A stretch of 27,064 nt of DNA from S012-113 sp965368405 (GTDB lineage Bacteria; Bacteroidota; Bacteroidia; Cytophagales; Cyclobacteriaceae): contig CBDUMS010000048.1 in assembly GCA_965368405.1 (NCBI GenBank), forward strand, positions 1 through 27,064. Direction: 5' to 3'. Position 1 is the stretch's first letter; each line of letters starts with the position of its first letter. The notes below the pieces were generated by a model. It had not been told where the DNA came from. It saw only the letters and a program-made list of their open reading frames with translations, and made no database searches. Shown in pieces: positions 7,343 to 15,516 of this stretch. Position numbers and translations under genes: made by a program.

Positions 7343-7687
7343 ATGAAGCTGCCTTCAATACTCAGAATACCGTCTTATCAGCGCTTTAATTACGAGCCGC
7401 GCCATTATGATCCCATAAAGGAGGATATTGATCAGCGTACAGAAAGAATAAGGAGAAGGATAGCAGCAGACAAAAAAGCAGGAAAATATTCAGCACGCGA
7501 TAGGATAGAAGGCGCCTTTACCAAACGTGCACCTCAGAAGGAAAATGAAGGTTTTATCCGACTTACTATTGCTGCGATATTGTTTGGTGGCGTTGTTGGC
7601 TACCTCTATTTTGGAAACATTGCCTTGTTTATTACAGTTGGCCTGGTGCTAGGCTACATGGTTTTTAAGAAACTATTTACCAAATAA
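7343..7687 (+). CDS. Small two-helix membrane protein upstream of mutL
   Basis: The product has 114 residues. The first 70 are polar and strongly basic (SYQRFNYEPRHYDP, then RTERIRRRIAADKKAGKYSA). The C-terminal third has two hydrophobic helices, about 71-90 and 92-109, joined by the short turn YLYFGN. There is no signal peptide, so the N-terminal part probably stays in the cytoplasm. I do not recognise a functional domain. Small proteins at this position before mutL in Bacteroidota are, as I recall, sometimes labelled riboflavin synthase subunit beta; nothing here resembles lumazine or riboflavin synthase, so that label would be wrong. It is the first gene of a four-gene operon and ends 5 bases before mutL. 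Confidence 0.75.
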   Translation: MKLPSILRIPSYQRFNYEPRHYDPIKEDIDQRTERIRRRIAADKKAGKYSARDRIEGAFTKRAPQKENEGFIRLTIAAILFGGVVGYLYFGNIALFITVGLVLGYMVFKKLFTK

Positions 7688-7692
7688 TCGGC

Positions 7693-9501
7693 ATGCCCGA
7701 TACAATTCAGTTATTACCGGATTCGATTGCCAATCAGATTGCTGCTGGCGAAGTGGTGCAACGCCCGGCGTCGGTGGTGAAAGAGCTTATGGAGAATGCG
7801 ATCGATGCCGGCGCCAGTGAGATTACCGTATTGGTCAAAGATGCAGGAAAAGGACTGATCCAGATTATCGATAATGGCGTTGGAATGACCGAGACTGATG
7901 CTCGAATGAGTTTCGAGCGGCATGCAACTTCAAAGATTCGCAAAGCGGAAGACCTCTTTACTATTCACACTATGGGTTTTCGTGGCGAAGCACTCGCTTC
8001 CATAGCAGCGGTTGCGCAAGTAGAGATGACCACCCGAAAAGAGGATCAAGAACTAGGTTCTAACCTTAAGGTGGAAGCCACTGAAGTAAAAGCACAGCAG
8101 CCGGCCACAGCATCTCCTGGAACAACCATTGCCGTAAAAAACTTATTTTACAATATTCCGGCAAGGAGGAATTTCCTCAAATCGAATGCGGTGGAACTGC
8201 GGCATATTAATGACGAGTTTACGCGTGTTGCACTTGCTAACCCACAGGTGGGCTTTAAGTTCTACCAAAACGATTTGGAGAATTATAATCTTCAACCGGG
8301 AAAACTATCGCAAAGAATAATCGGACTGTTTGGTGCTCAGTATAAAGAACAGATGGTGAAGTGTGAGGAAGAAACTGAGCACATTAAAATATCGGGTTAT
8401 TTGGGGAAGCCGGAATTTGCCAAGAAAACCCGTGGCGAGCAGTTTTTCTTTGTTAACAATCGGTTTATTAAAAGTGGCTATCTCCACCATGCCATACTTA
8501 ATGCATTCGAAGGTCTACTGGCGCGCGATACCCATCCATTTTATGCACTGTTTATTGAGATTGACCCAAAGCATATCGATGTAAATGTTCACCCCACGAA
8601 GACGGAAATAAAGTTCGATGATGAGCGTACCGTGTACGGTGTAATTCGTGCTGCAGTACGACAGGCGCTTGCGTCTCATAATGTAATGCCCTCGTTAGAT
8701 TTTGACCAGGATGTGAATTTTGGTAAGTTTCGAACAACCGAAGCGATGCCTACCACCAAGGAAAGGGATTACGCCCAGTTTAAAAACATCCCGAAAGATC
8801 AAAATCTCGAACATTGGGAGAAGCTTTATGATGATCAAATTAGGCAGTCGAAGCTAAATTTCGAACGCGAAAATGGCGCATCGCTTCCTGATGAATCTTT
8901 CGAACACGAAAAAACGGATCCGGAATCGCTTGGGTTAAACCCCGAGACTGTTTTTCAGGTACTTGGTAACTTTATCGTATCTCCAATAAAATCGGGGCTG
9001 TTATTGGTAAATCAGGTTCGAGCAAATGAGCGAATTTTATACGAGCGTTTTATAGGCCAGCTCGCCAATAGAGCAGGAAATGCCCAGCAATGTATGTTCC
9101 CAGTGAACCTGGAATTAAACCCTGGCGACTATTCCCTCGTAATGGAGTTGCAGGATGAAATTACTGCGTTGGGTTTTGTTTTTGAAGAGTTTGGTGGTAA
9201 TTGCATTGTTATTAATGCTACCCCGGCGGGTTTAGCGGCGTCTAATGAGCAAAAGCTTTTTGAAGGCCTTATCGAGCAGTTTAAGATGAATAAGACTGAG
9301 CTGAGTATATCGAAACAGGATAATCTTGCACGGGCTATGGCAAAACGAGCGGCTGTCAACGAAGGTCAGGTGCTAAATAAACTGGAGTGCCGATCTATTA
9401 TCGATCGCCTTTTCGCTTGCGAGAACCCAAATTTCGACCCTAATGGTAAGAGCACTTTTTTTATTTTAGATTTGAATCAATTAAATAACTTCTTCAGTTA
9501 A
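7693..9501 (+). CDS. mutL: DNA mismatch repair protein MutL
   Basis: The 602-residue protein has the GHKL ATPase of MutL: IAAGEVVQRPASVVKELMEN (16-35, with catalytic E31 and N35), DNGVG (60-64) and GFRGEAL (95-101). The transducer domain includes DVNVHPTK (296-303). After a linker (about 335-410) comes the dimerisation domain (about 415-602). MutL couples MutS mismatch recognition to strand incision. In many MutH-less bacteria the C-terminus holds the endonuclease motif DQHA(X)2E(X)4E. The aligned segment here is NQVRANERILYE (440-451): both glutamates remain but Asp is replaced by Asn and His by Val, so nicking activity may be altered or lost (inference). It is followed after 6 bases by the first rhomboid gene. 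Confidence 0.97.
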   Translation: MPDTIQLLPDSIANQIAAGEVVQRPASVVKELMENAIDAGASEITVLVKDAGKGLIQIIDNGVGMTETDARMSFERHATSKIRKAEDLFTIHTMGFRGEALASIAAVAQVEMTTRKEDQELGSNLKVEATEVKAQQPATASPGTTIAVKNLFYNIPARRNFLKSNAVELRHINDEFTRVALANPQVGFKFYQNDLENYNLQPGKLSQRIIGLFGAQYKEQMVKCEEETEHIKISGYLGKPEFAKKTRGEQFFFVNNRFIKSGYLHHAILNAFEGLLARDTHPFYALFIEIDPKHIDVNVHPTKTEIKFDDERTVYGVIRAAVRQALASHNVMPSLDFDQDVNFGKFRTTEAMPTTKERDYAQFKNIPKDQNLEHWEKLYDDQIRQSKLNFERENGASLPDESFEHEKTDPESLGLNPETVFQVLGNFIVSPIKSGLLLVNQVRANERILYERFIGQLANRAGNAQQCMFPVNLELNPGDYSLVMELQDEITALGFVFEEFGGNCIVINATPAGLAASNEQKLFEGLIEQFKMNKTELSISKQDNLARAMAKRAAVNEGQVLNKLECRSIIDRLFACENPNFDPNGKSTFFILDLNQLNNFFS

Positions 9502-9507
9502 TAAAAT

Positions 9508-10305
9508 ATGTTTGCACGATTAACACCCATGGTAAAAAACCTGCTGCTTATTACGGTAGTAGCTTACCTAGTACCTTCATTGCTTGGCTGGAGAAATGTT
9601 AATGCATTTTTAGGCCTGTGGCATATTGCATCGCCACACTTCCAACCCTACCAGTTTTTTACCTACATGTTTGCGCATGGCAGTTTTATGCACCTCCTGT
9701 TTAATATGCTTGGTTTGATATTCCTGGCACCAATGCTGGAACAATTTTGGGGCCCGAAGAAGTTTTTAGCTTTTTACCTAATTACCGGTATCGGCGCAGG
9801 TGTGTTTTACGAAGGGGTTAAATATGGACAAACAATTCCAATGAAAAACAAAATGGAGGCCTATATCAGCGACCCCAACCCTGATGACTTTGCCATCTTT
9901 GTGGCGAATTATGTGAAATATCCCTCCGAGGAAGTTTATAATTTCATTGATTATTATAGCGATAATGAGAACGATCGTAGCGCTGAAAATCAAAGTATTT
10001 CGCTTGTAGAACGAATTTATAGTAGTGTTATTAATGTGCCGATGGTTGGAGCCTCGGGGGCGATTTATGGAATTTTAATGGCCTTTGGATTGTTATTTCC
10101 AAACACCCGGCTCATGCTGCTCTTTCCTCCCATACCAATCAAGGCTAAATATTTTGTTTTAATATTGGGAGGAATAGCCATTTATTCCGAATTTTCGAGT
10201 GGTAGCGCTAGTGATAATGTGGCTCATTTAGCCCACTTGGGTGGCATGCTATTTGCATTTATTATGATTAGAGTTTGGAATAAGGACAGAAGAAATTTTT
10301 ATTAA
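9508..10305 (+). CDS. Rhomboid family intramembrane serine protease (first of two)
   Basis: The 265-residue polytopic protein has the rhomboid catalytic dyad: Ser183 in GASGAIYG (181-188) and His243 in AHLAHLGG (239-246). The conserved HxxxN of TM2 is HLLFN (62-66). Rhomboids cut substrates within or next to membrane helices. Between the helix ending near residue 105 and the active-site helix there is an unusually long loop of about 70 residues rich in Asp, Glu, Asn and Tyr (about 107-178). The second rhomboid in the operon lacks it. The substrate is unknown. Its stop codon shares one base with the start of the next gene (TAATG), which implies translational coupling. Confidence 0.92.
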   Translation: MFARLTPMVKNLLLITVVAYLVPSLLGWRNVNAFLGLWHIASPHFQPYQFFTYMFAHGSFMHLLFNMLGLIFLAPMLEQFWGPKKFLAFYLITGIGAGVFYEGVKYGQTIPMKNKMEAYISDPNPDDFAIFVANYVKYPSEEVYNFIDYYSDNENDRSAENQSISLVERIYSSVINVPMVGASGAIYGILMAFGLLFPNTRLMLLFPPIPIKAKYFVLILGGIAIYSEFSSGSASDNVAHLAHLGGMLFAFIMIRVWNKDRRNFY

Positions 10306-11261
10306 TGCGATATAATCAAGGATACGGACAACCGGGCGGAAGTTTAGGCGGAAGCGGTCTTTTAGATGAGTTTAAAAACGCATTTAACAGACCCGATAAT
10401 GGCCTGATGCAAATTATTCTGATCAATCTTGCCGTGTTTGTGGTGCTTATCGTTTTGCGTGTATTATTAACACTTACCGGTGGCGGAGGTGCCTATAACG
10501 CGATGATGCACTGGCTTATGTTGCCATCTTCAGTACCGGAGTTTCTTACCCGCCCCTGGACCTTAGTTACTTATTTTTTCCTACACGAACGATTTTTCCA
10601 CATCCTTTTTAACCTTTTGTTTTTGTACTGGTTTGGTAAGATAATAAAAGAGTTCCTGGGAGGTAGTAAAGTGGTGAACTTGTATGTTTTGGGTGGCTTA
10701 GCAGGGGGAGTGTTTTATATCCTCATTTATAATACCATACCGTTTTTTGCTGAACGAGTGGACACATCAATGATGCTTGGGGCTTCTGCAGGTGTTTTTG
10801 CAGTTGTGGTAGGGGCGGCAACTTTTATGCCTAATTACACCATCTTTATGATGTTTATCGGCCCCGTTAAGATTAAATATATAGCGCTTTTCTATGTTAT
10901 TTTGGCCTTCGCTCAGTCTACCGGGCAAAATGCTGGTGGGGAATTAGCTCACCTCGGTGGGGCAGCTTTAGGATTTGTTTATATAAGACAACTTCAAAAT
11001 GGCACAGATCTGGGAAAATGGATTCAATCTTTTTTATTGTTTATAAAGAGCTTTTTTGTTCGACAACCAAAAGTGAAGGTTTCGTATCGGAAGGATCCTA
11101 AAACCAGAAAACGCCCTTCTACAAGCAGTAGTGCTCAGAAATCAACTACCGATACCTCTCAGGAAGAAATCGATGCCATACTCGATAAGATTTCGCAGTC
11201 TGGTTATGAAAGCCTCACCAAAGGCGAGAAGCAGAAATTATTTGACGCCAGTAAGAATTAG
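10305..11261 (+). CDS. Rhomboid family intramembrane serine protease (second of two)
   Basis: The 318-residue protein carries catalytic Ser161 in GASAG (159-163), His216 in LAHLGG (214-219) and HILFN (99-103). A glycine-rich cytoplasmic N-terminus (1-35) precedes the membrane core (about 36-227). The C-terminal 85 residues are soluble: a basic stretch (RKDPKTRKRP), a Ser/Thr-rich linker, then a short helical module (EEIDAILDKISQSGYESLTK and following residues). That module recurs at the end of many Bacteroidota rhomboids. The ATG overlaps the stop of the first rhomboid by one base. Having both copies side by side suggests different substrates or a heteromeric unit (inference). The stop lies only 3 bases from the convergent engB, with no terminator visible. 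Confidence 0.92.
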   Translation: MRYNQGYGQPGGSLGGSGLLDEFKNAFNRPDNGLMQIILINLAVFVVLIVLRVLLTLTGGGGAYNAMMHWLMLPSSVPEFLTRPWTLVTYFFLHERFFHILFNLLFLYWFGKIIKEFLGGSKVVNLYVLGGLAGGVFYILIYNTIPFFAERVDTSMMLGASAGVFAVVVGAATFMPNYTIFMMFIGPVKIKYIALFYVILAFAQSTGQNAGGELAHLGGAALGFVYIRQLQNGTDLGKWIQSFLLFIKSFFVRQPKVKVSYRKDPKTRKRPSTSSSAQKSTTDTSQEEIDAILDKISQSGYESLTKGEKQKLFDASKN

Positions 11262-11264
11262 TAA

Positions 11265-11855
11265 TTAAGTCAAAAGAGAATCGATGTAGTTAAGTACTTC
11301 ATCTCGGCCCAGGTCGCTAACAGAAGAAGTGGCAATCATCGGTGGTAACTCCTCCCAATCTTGTTTCAGCTGCTTTTTCCAGGTGTTTACAGAATTTTGT
11401 ATTTTTTGTTTACTCAGTTTATCACACTTGGTAAAGAGGATAACAAAAGGTTGATGGTTTTCGCCCATCCAGTTAACAAACTCGCGATCTATTTTTTGAG
11501 GCTCTAACCGGATATCAATCAGAATAAATGTTGTGATCAACGATTCCCTATTTAATAAATACCCGGTAATGATTTTTTGAAAATCAGCTCTACTAGTCTT
11601 ACTTACTTTAGCCCAGCCATAACCCGGTAAATCAACAAGATACCAAGCTTCGTTAATTATAAAATGATTAATTAACTGCGTCTTGCCGGGTTTGCCCGAT
11701 ATTTTAGCTAATGCCTTGCGCTGCGTTAGACTGTTAATTAAGGACGATTTCCCTACATTGGATCGTCCAATAAAGGCAAATTCAGGTTTCTTATCGCTTG
11801 GGCATTTTCGATAATCAGAATTACTTAGAAGAAAGCTGGCGGTTTTTATATTCAA
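11265..11855 (-). CDS. engB: Ribosome biogenesis GTPase EngB (YihA/YsxC)
   Basis: The TRAFAC-class GTPase contains G1 GRSNVGKSS, G3 DLPGYG, G4 TKCDK and G5 TSS; it takes part in 50S ribosomal subunit assembly. The open frame extends upstream to 11996, but the family normally begins just before the segment IKTASFLLSNSDYRKCP, and the extra 47 residues look unrelated. A TTG codon at 11855 gives MNIKTASF and 196 residues, the usual length, so I place the start there. The long version would also overlap the start of the divergent OmpA-like gene. No strong promoter box is evident in 11856-11988. Confidence 0.9.
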   Translation of the reverse strand: MNIKTASFLLSNSDYRKCPSDKKPEFAFIGRSNVGKSSLINSLTQRKALAKISGKPGKTQLINHFIINEAWYLVDLPGYGWAKVSKTSRADFQKIITGYLLNRESLITTFILIDIRLEPQKIDREFVNWMGENHQPFVILFTKCDKLSKQKIQNSVNTWKKQLKQDWEELPPMIATSSVSDLGRDEVLNYIDSLLT

Positions 11856-11988
11856 GGTTCTATTATCTACTGTTTTATAACTGCTATTTATCCTAGTTGT
11901 AGGTAGCAAAATAACGGATAATTGCTTAGTATTGGAGAAGATTAACGCGATTAATGAAGGCAGTGCATTCATTAAGCATTTAAGATTT

Positions 11989-13992
11989 ATGGCCAAAAAC
12001 CAAAGAACCTACACCTACCTGATCGTTATTTTCCTATTGAATCTTTCATGGGGAAGGGTTTACGCACAGGATAATATCGCGACTGCGGCGCAAATGGTGG
12101 AGATCGGAGATGAGATCTATAATCAAACCCTTGCCGTTATGGAGGCACGGGAGCTCTACATTACTGCCGTTAATATGGATCGCAATAATGTTAGGGCAAA
12201 CTACATGGCAGGGATTACAACCTTGCAATCGATCGATAAGGGAGCCGCTACGGAATACTTCCTAAAAGTGCTTGAATTAGACTCAGAGTATAGTTTTGAT
12301 ATCCTCTACAAAATTGGGGTGGCCTATCATTACGATTATAAGTTCGATGATGCGATTAATTATTACAGCAGGTATAAACAAAAGATAGCAGGCAGACAGC
12401 CGCCATCTAAGGAGTTTGCAACCGATGCAGAGGTGGAAAGGAAGCTTTATGAGTGTGAGCAAGGAAAAATAATGGTTGAGTTTCCCGAAGAAGTTGATAT
12501 CAGGAACATAGGTGCTGGCATCAACTCGGCCAATGCCGATTATGCCCCGGTAATTAACGAAAATGAAGACCTATTAATATTTACTTCGAGACGACAGGAA
12601 TCGAACCTAAACCCCGATGTGGCTAGCGATAATGAGCCCTACGAAGATATATTTGTGAGTATTAAGGTCGATTCGGTATGGATTCCTGCTGAAAATATAG
12701 GGCAACCGATTAATACGCTTTATCACGATTCTAACGTAGGATTATCGAAAGATGGCACCTCGCTCTATATCTATAAAGATGATAATGGGGGTGATATTTT
12801 TGTTTCTGAGCGGGGAGCTGATGGCGAATGGGCAGAACCAAAGCCCATGGGAAAACCGATTAATACGCCTTATGCTGAAACCACAGTTTCTATTGCTCCC
12901 GATGGAAGAACATTATTCTTTGCCAGTGATCGAGAGGGCGGACATGGAGGCTTAGATATCTGGATGACCCAAAAAAACCGTAAAGAAGAATGGGACGAGC
13001 CAGTGAATCTTGGTGATGAAATTAATACGATCTACGACGAAGATAGCCCCTTTATTGGCTACGATAGCAAAACTCTATATTTCAGTAGCGAAGGTGGCGA
13101 AGGAATGGGGGGCTTCGATATTTATCGGGTAACCTACGATAGCGCTATGCAAGCCTGGGGTCCACCCGAAAATATGGGCTACCCGATCAATACTCCCGAT
13201 CATGATATCTACTTTGTGCCAACTAAGGATGGGTATAATGCATTTTATTCATCTGCGCGCAACGACGGCTATGGCAATACGGATGTATACATGCTCACTA
13301 TCCCAGAGGTTTTACAACATCAAGAGGTGAAGTCACCTGTGCCATCACCAAAGATTACCTTAAAAGTGAAGATTTTTAACGAGAAGAATGCCGCAACTGA
13401 TGCGTCCCTTAGAATGGCTGAAAAAGAGGGCGATGATAGGCTACTTGCTTCTAAAGTAGCTACAGGAGAATATCAATTTGTGACAAATCCTGCTGAGCCA
13501 CGCGATTATGTGCTTACAGTAACAGCACCTGGTTATGAAGAGCAGCTAATAACTATCAGCCTGCCAGCAGTAGGGGAGACAGATTCTGAAATGGAGCGAT
13601 CGGTAGATCTAATTCCTTTAGAACCTGTTAAACCGCCCAGACCGGTTGTTGTGAGCAAGAAGCTTAGAAATGTTTATTTTAATTTTAACAGAGCGGAACT
13701 CAGGACTGAATACACGGATAAAGTAGATGCAGCTGTTGCCTTTATGAAGGATAACCCATCGGCCAAAATTCTAATTATAGGACATTCCGATCTTATTGGA
13801 GCAGAAAAGTATAATTCAGGATTATCGCTCCGTCGTGCAAACACGGTTAAACAAGCCATGGTTGCGAAAGGAATTAGCGCCTCTAGAATTGATACCAAGG
13901 GCGAAGGAGCTAAATTTCCTCTAGCGAGTAACGACCAGGAAAAAGAAGGTCGAGAGTTGAACCGAAGAGTAGAATTTAAGGTTATACAATAA
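11989..13992 (+). CDS. PorE-like TPR / beta-propeller / OmpA envelope protein
   Basis: The product has 667 residues from the ATG at 11989. That start is chosen because it begins a proper signal peptide (LIVIFLLNLSWGRVYA, cleavage before Gln27); the frame upstream adds 19 non-signal residues. Domains in order are: TPR repeats (about 30-135), a five-bladed PD40-type propeller (about 175-440) with a repeated INT/INS motif at 178, 241, 291, 346 and 400, a carboxypeptidase regulatory-like fold (about 455-545), and an OmpA peptidoglycan-binding domain (about 560-667, with GHSD and the LNRRVEF end). This order matches PorE of the T9SS, which links the secretion machine to peptidoglycan. Unlike P. 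gingivalis PorE there is no lipobox. Paralogues with this layout are common, so it may instead be a general OmpA-type protein. Confidence 0.85.
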   Translation: MAKNQRTYTYLIVIFLLNLSWGRVYAQDNIATAAQMVEIGDEIYNQTLAVMEARELYITAVNMDRNNVRANYMAGITTLQSIDKGAATEYFLKVLELDSEYSFDILYKIGVAYHYDYKFDDAINYYSRYKQKIAGRQPPSKEFATDAEVERKLYECEQGKIMVEFPEEVDIRNIGAGINSANADYAPVINENEDLLIFTSRRQESNLNPDVASDNEPYEDIFVSIKVDSVWIPAENIGQPINTLYHDSNVGLSKDGTSLYIYKDDNGGDIFVSERGADGEWAEPKPMGKPINTPYAETTVSIAPDGRTLFFASDREGGHGGLDIWMTQKNRKEEWDEPVNLGDEINTIYDEDSPFIGYDSKTLYFSSEGGEGMGGFDIYRVTYDSAMQAWGPPENMGYPINTPDHDIYFVPTKDGYNAFYSSARNDGYGNTDVYMLTIPEVLQHQEVKSPVPSPKITLKVKIFNEKNAATDASLRMAEKEGDDRLLASKVATGEYQFVTNPAEPRDYVLTVTAPGYEEQLITISLPAVGETDSEMERSVDLIPLEPVKPPRPVVVSKKLRNVYFNFNRAELRTEYTDKVDAAVAFMKDNPSAKILIIGHSDLIGAEKYNSGLSLRRANTVKQAMVAKGISASRIDTKGEGAKFPLASNDQEKEGRELNRRVEFKVIQ

Positions 13993-14055
13993 CTCACATC
14001 TCCAGATTTTTCATTGGCAAAAAATAAGGAGAACTTTGTGCCTTAATTCATCACT

Positions 14056-14778
14056 ATGCAGGTAGTACCCTATAAAGAAGAAGATAAAACGAAAAAGGAA
14101 CAAGTTGCGGATATGTTCAACAACATAAGTCCGCGGTACGACTTGTTGAATCATACCTTAAGCCTGGGGATAGATATCCTGTGGCGTAAAAAAGCGGTTC
14201 GCTTACTCAAGCCCTATAACCCAAAGGTGATTCTTGATATTGCAACTGGTACCGGCGACTTTGCCGTTGAATCATCCAGACTCAAGCCTGATTCCATTGT
14301 TGGGGTTGATATTTCTGAAGGTATGCTTGAGGTCGGTAGGATAAAGATGATTAAGAAGGGGCTCGATAAGTTAATTAGTATGGAGCTTGGCGACTCCGAA
14401 AAACTTTCCTTTGAAGATAATAAGTTTGATGCGGTAACCGTTGCATTTGGTGTAAGGAACTTCGAAAACCTTAAAAAAGGGTTAAGTGAAATGTATCGAG
14501 TTACCAATAATGGTGGCCATGTGATGATTATAGAGTTTTCGAAACCTGCCAAATTCCCGGTGAAGCAATTGTATAAGTTCTATTTTAACACTATTTTACC
14601 GAAAATTGGCAGGCTGGTTTCAAAGGATAATGCTGCTTATCAATATTTACCAGAATCAGTAGCGGCTTTTCCAGACGGCGAAGATTTTTTACAGATTTTA
14701 AATGAGGTTGGCTATAAAGAAGCGAAATGTATTCCACTTACCTTTGGCATAAGTTCAATATACTGGGCACGAAAGTAG
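14056..14778 (+). CDS. ubiE: Demethylmenaquinone methyltransferase
   Basis: The class I SAM-dependent methyltransferase has 240 residues. Typical UbiE/MenG segments are MFNNISPRYDLLNHTLSLGI (20-39), the SAM loop LDIATGTGDFA (60-70), VGVDISEGML (82-91) and VAFGVRNFENL, which is a family signature. It transfers the last methyl group in menaquinone synthesis, and menaquinone is the usual respiratory quinone of the phylum; menG is an alternative symbol. It lies 63 bases after the PorE-like gene. A box like a promoter (GAACTTTG, 14031-14038) there is too poor to call. Its last 52 bases overlap the porT reading frame. Confidence 0.95.
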   Translation: MQVVPYKEEDKTKKEQVADMFNNISPRYDLLNHTLSLGIDILWRKKAVRLLKPYNPKVILDIATGTGDFAVESSRLKPDSIVGVDISEGMLEVGRIKMIKKGLDKLISMELGDSEKLSFEDNKFDAVTVAFGVRNFENLKKGLSEMYRVTNNGGHVMIIEFSKPAKFPVKQLYKFYFNTILPKIGRLVSKDNAAYQYLPESVAAFPDGEDFLQILNEVGYKEAKCIPLTFGISSIYWARK

Positions 14779-15461
14779 CCCTATTCCTTTCGGTATTAAT
14801 GCTGGCAGGAGGGGCAATGGCCCAATCGAGCCAAGAGGTTTTTAACCCACGATACGACGAAAGGAAGATAGTAACCTATGGCTTCACTCTAGGAGCGCAT
14901 AGCACCTCATTTCAATTAAAGTATTCCGATTATTTTACCACCCCGGCGATGGATAGCGTCCACTCTATCTTGCCTCGTAAAAGACCAGGCTTTAAACTGG
15001 GTTTTATTGTAAACTTTAAGTTGGCACAATTTCTTGATGTGCGTATTACTCCGACCGTTTCTTTCGCGGAGTATGTGGTTGATTATAATTACGTGGGTGG
15101 CGAAAAGTTAACAGAGCTGGTTGAAAGTACTGGAGTAGAATTTCCTATTTTGTTCAAATATAAATCCCAACGACGGAATAACATTAGGATGTACATGGTG
15201 GGTGGAGTAACCCCAATTATTGAAGCAGCGGGTCGATCAGGTTTAGAGGAAGACCAAAACAGGCTGCAGCTGGAAACCTTCAATGCTAATCTCGAAATTG
15301 GTTTCGGGCTCGACATGTACTACCCCCTCTTTAAATTTTCTCCGGAAGTACGCTTCGCATATGGATTGCGCAACCTGCTTAGTCCGGTTATAAACGAAAA
15401 GAGCATAGGCTTAGAGGATTTACGAACAAAAACATTATCGTTTTACTTCCATTTTCAGTAA
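14727..15461 (+). CDS. porT: PorT-family outer membrane beta-barrel protein (type IX secretion)
   Basis: The product has 244 residues. A signal peptide (h-region VALFLSVLMLAGGAMA, about 17-32, cut before Gln33) is followed by a short beta-barrel. Alternating segments (GFTLGAHSTSFQLKYSD, FKLGFIVNFKLAQFLDVRIT) and the terminal aromatic residue (LSFYFHFQ) are typical of PorT. PorT is needed for type IX secretion of proteins with a C-terminal sorting domain. Location directly after ubiE is, from memory, a recurring arrangement in Bacteroidota and supports the assignment. The only ATG before the signal core is at 14727, inside ubiE in another frame. This gives a 52-base overlap and a rather long n-region, so a non-standard start nearer 14763 is possible. 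Confidence 0.78.
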   Translation: MYSTYLWHKFNILGTKVALFLSVLMLAGGAMAQSSQEVFNPRYDERKIVTYGFTLGAHSTSFQLKYSDYFTTPAMDSVHSILPRKRPGFKLGFIVNFKLAQFLDVRITPTVSFAEYVVDYNYVGGEKLTELVESTGVEFPILFKYKSQRRNNIRMYMVGGVTPIIEAAGRSGLEEDQNRLQLETFNANLEIGFGLDMYYPLFKFSPEVRFAYGLRNLLSPVINEKSIGLEDLRTKTLSFYFHFQ

Positions 15462-15477
15462 ATTTTCACTCTGAAAA

Positions 15478-15494
15478 AGGCCAAAGAATGGCCT
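15478..15494. terminator. Weak hairpin after porT
   Basis: AGGCC (15478-15482) and GGCCT (15490-15494) form a 5-bp stem around AAAGAAT. On the plus strand no T-run follows, but on the minus strand the stem is followed by five T. It could end antisense transcripts or mark the 3' end of the porT message; I would not call it a strong terminator. Confidence 0.3.
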
Positions 15495-15516
15495 GATTAA
15501 TTCACAACATAATTTT

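Noticed and set aside
14214..14552. Open frame of 112 codons opposite ubiE
   Set aside because: It is fully inside the well-conserved methyltransferase gene and has no support of its own.
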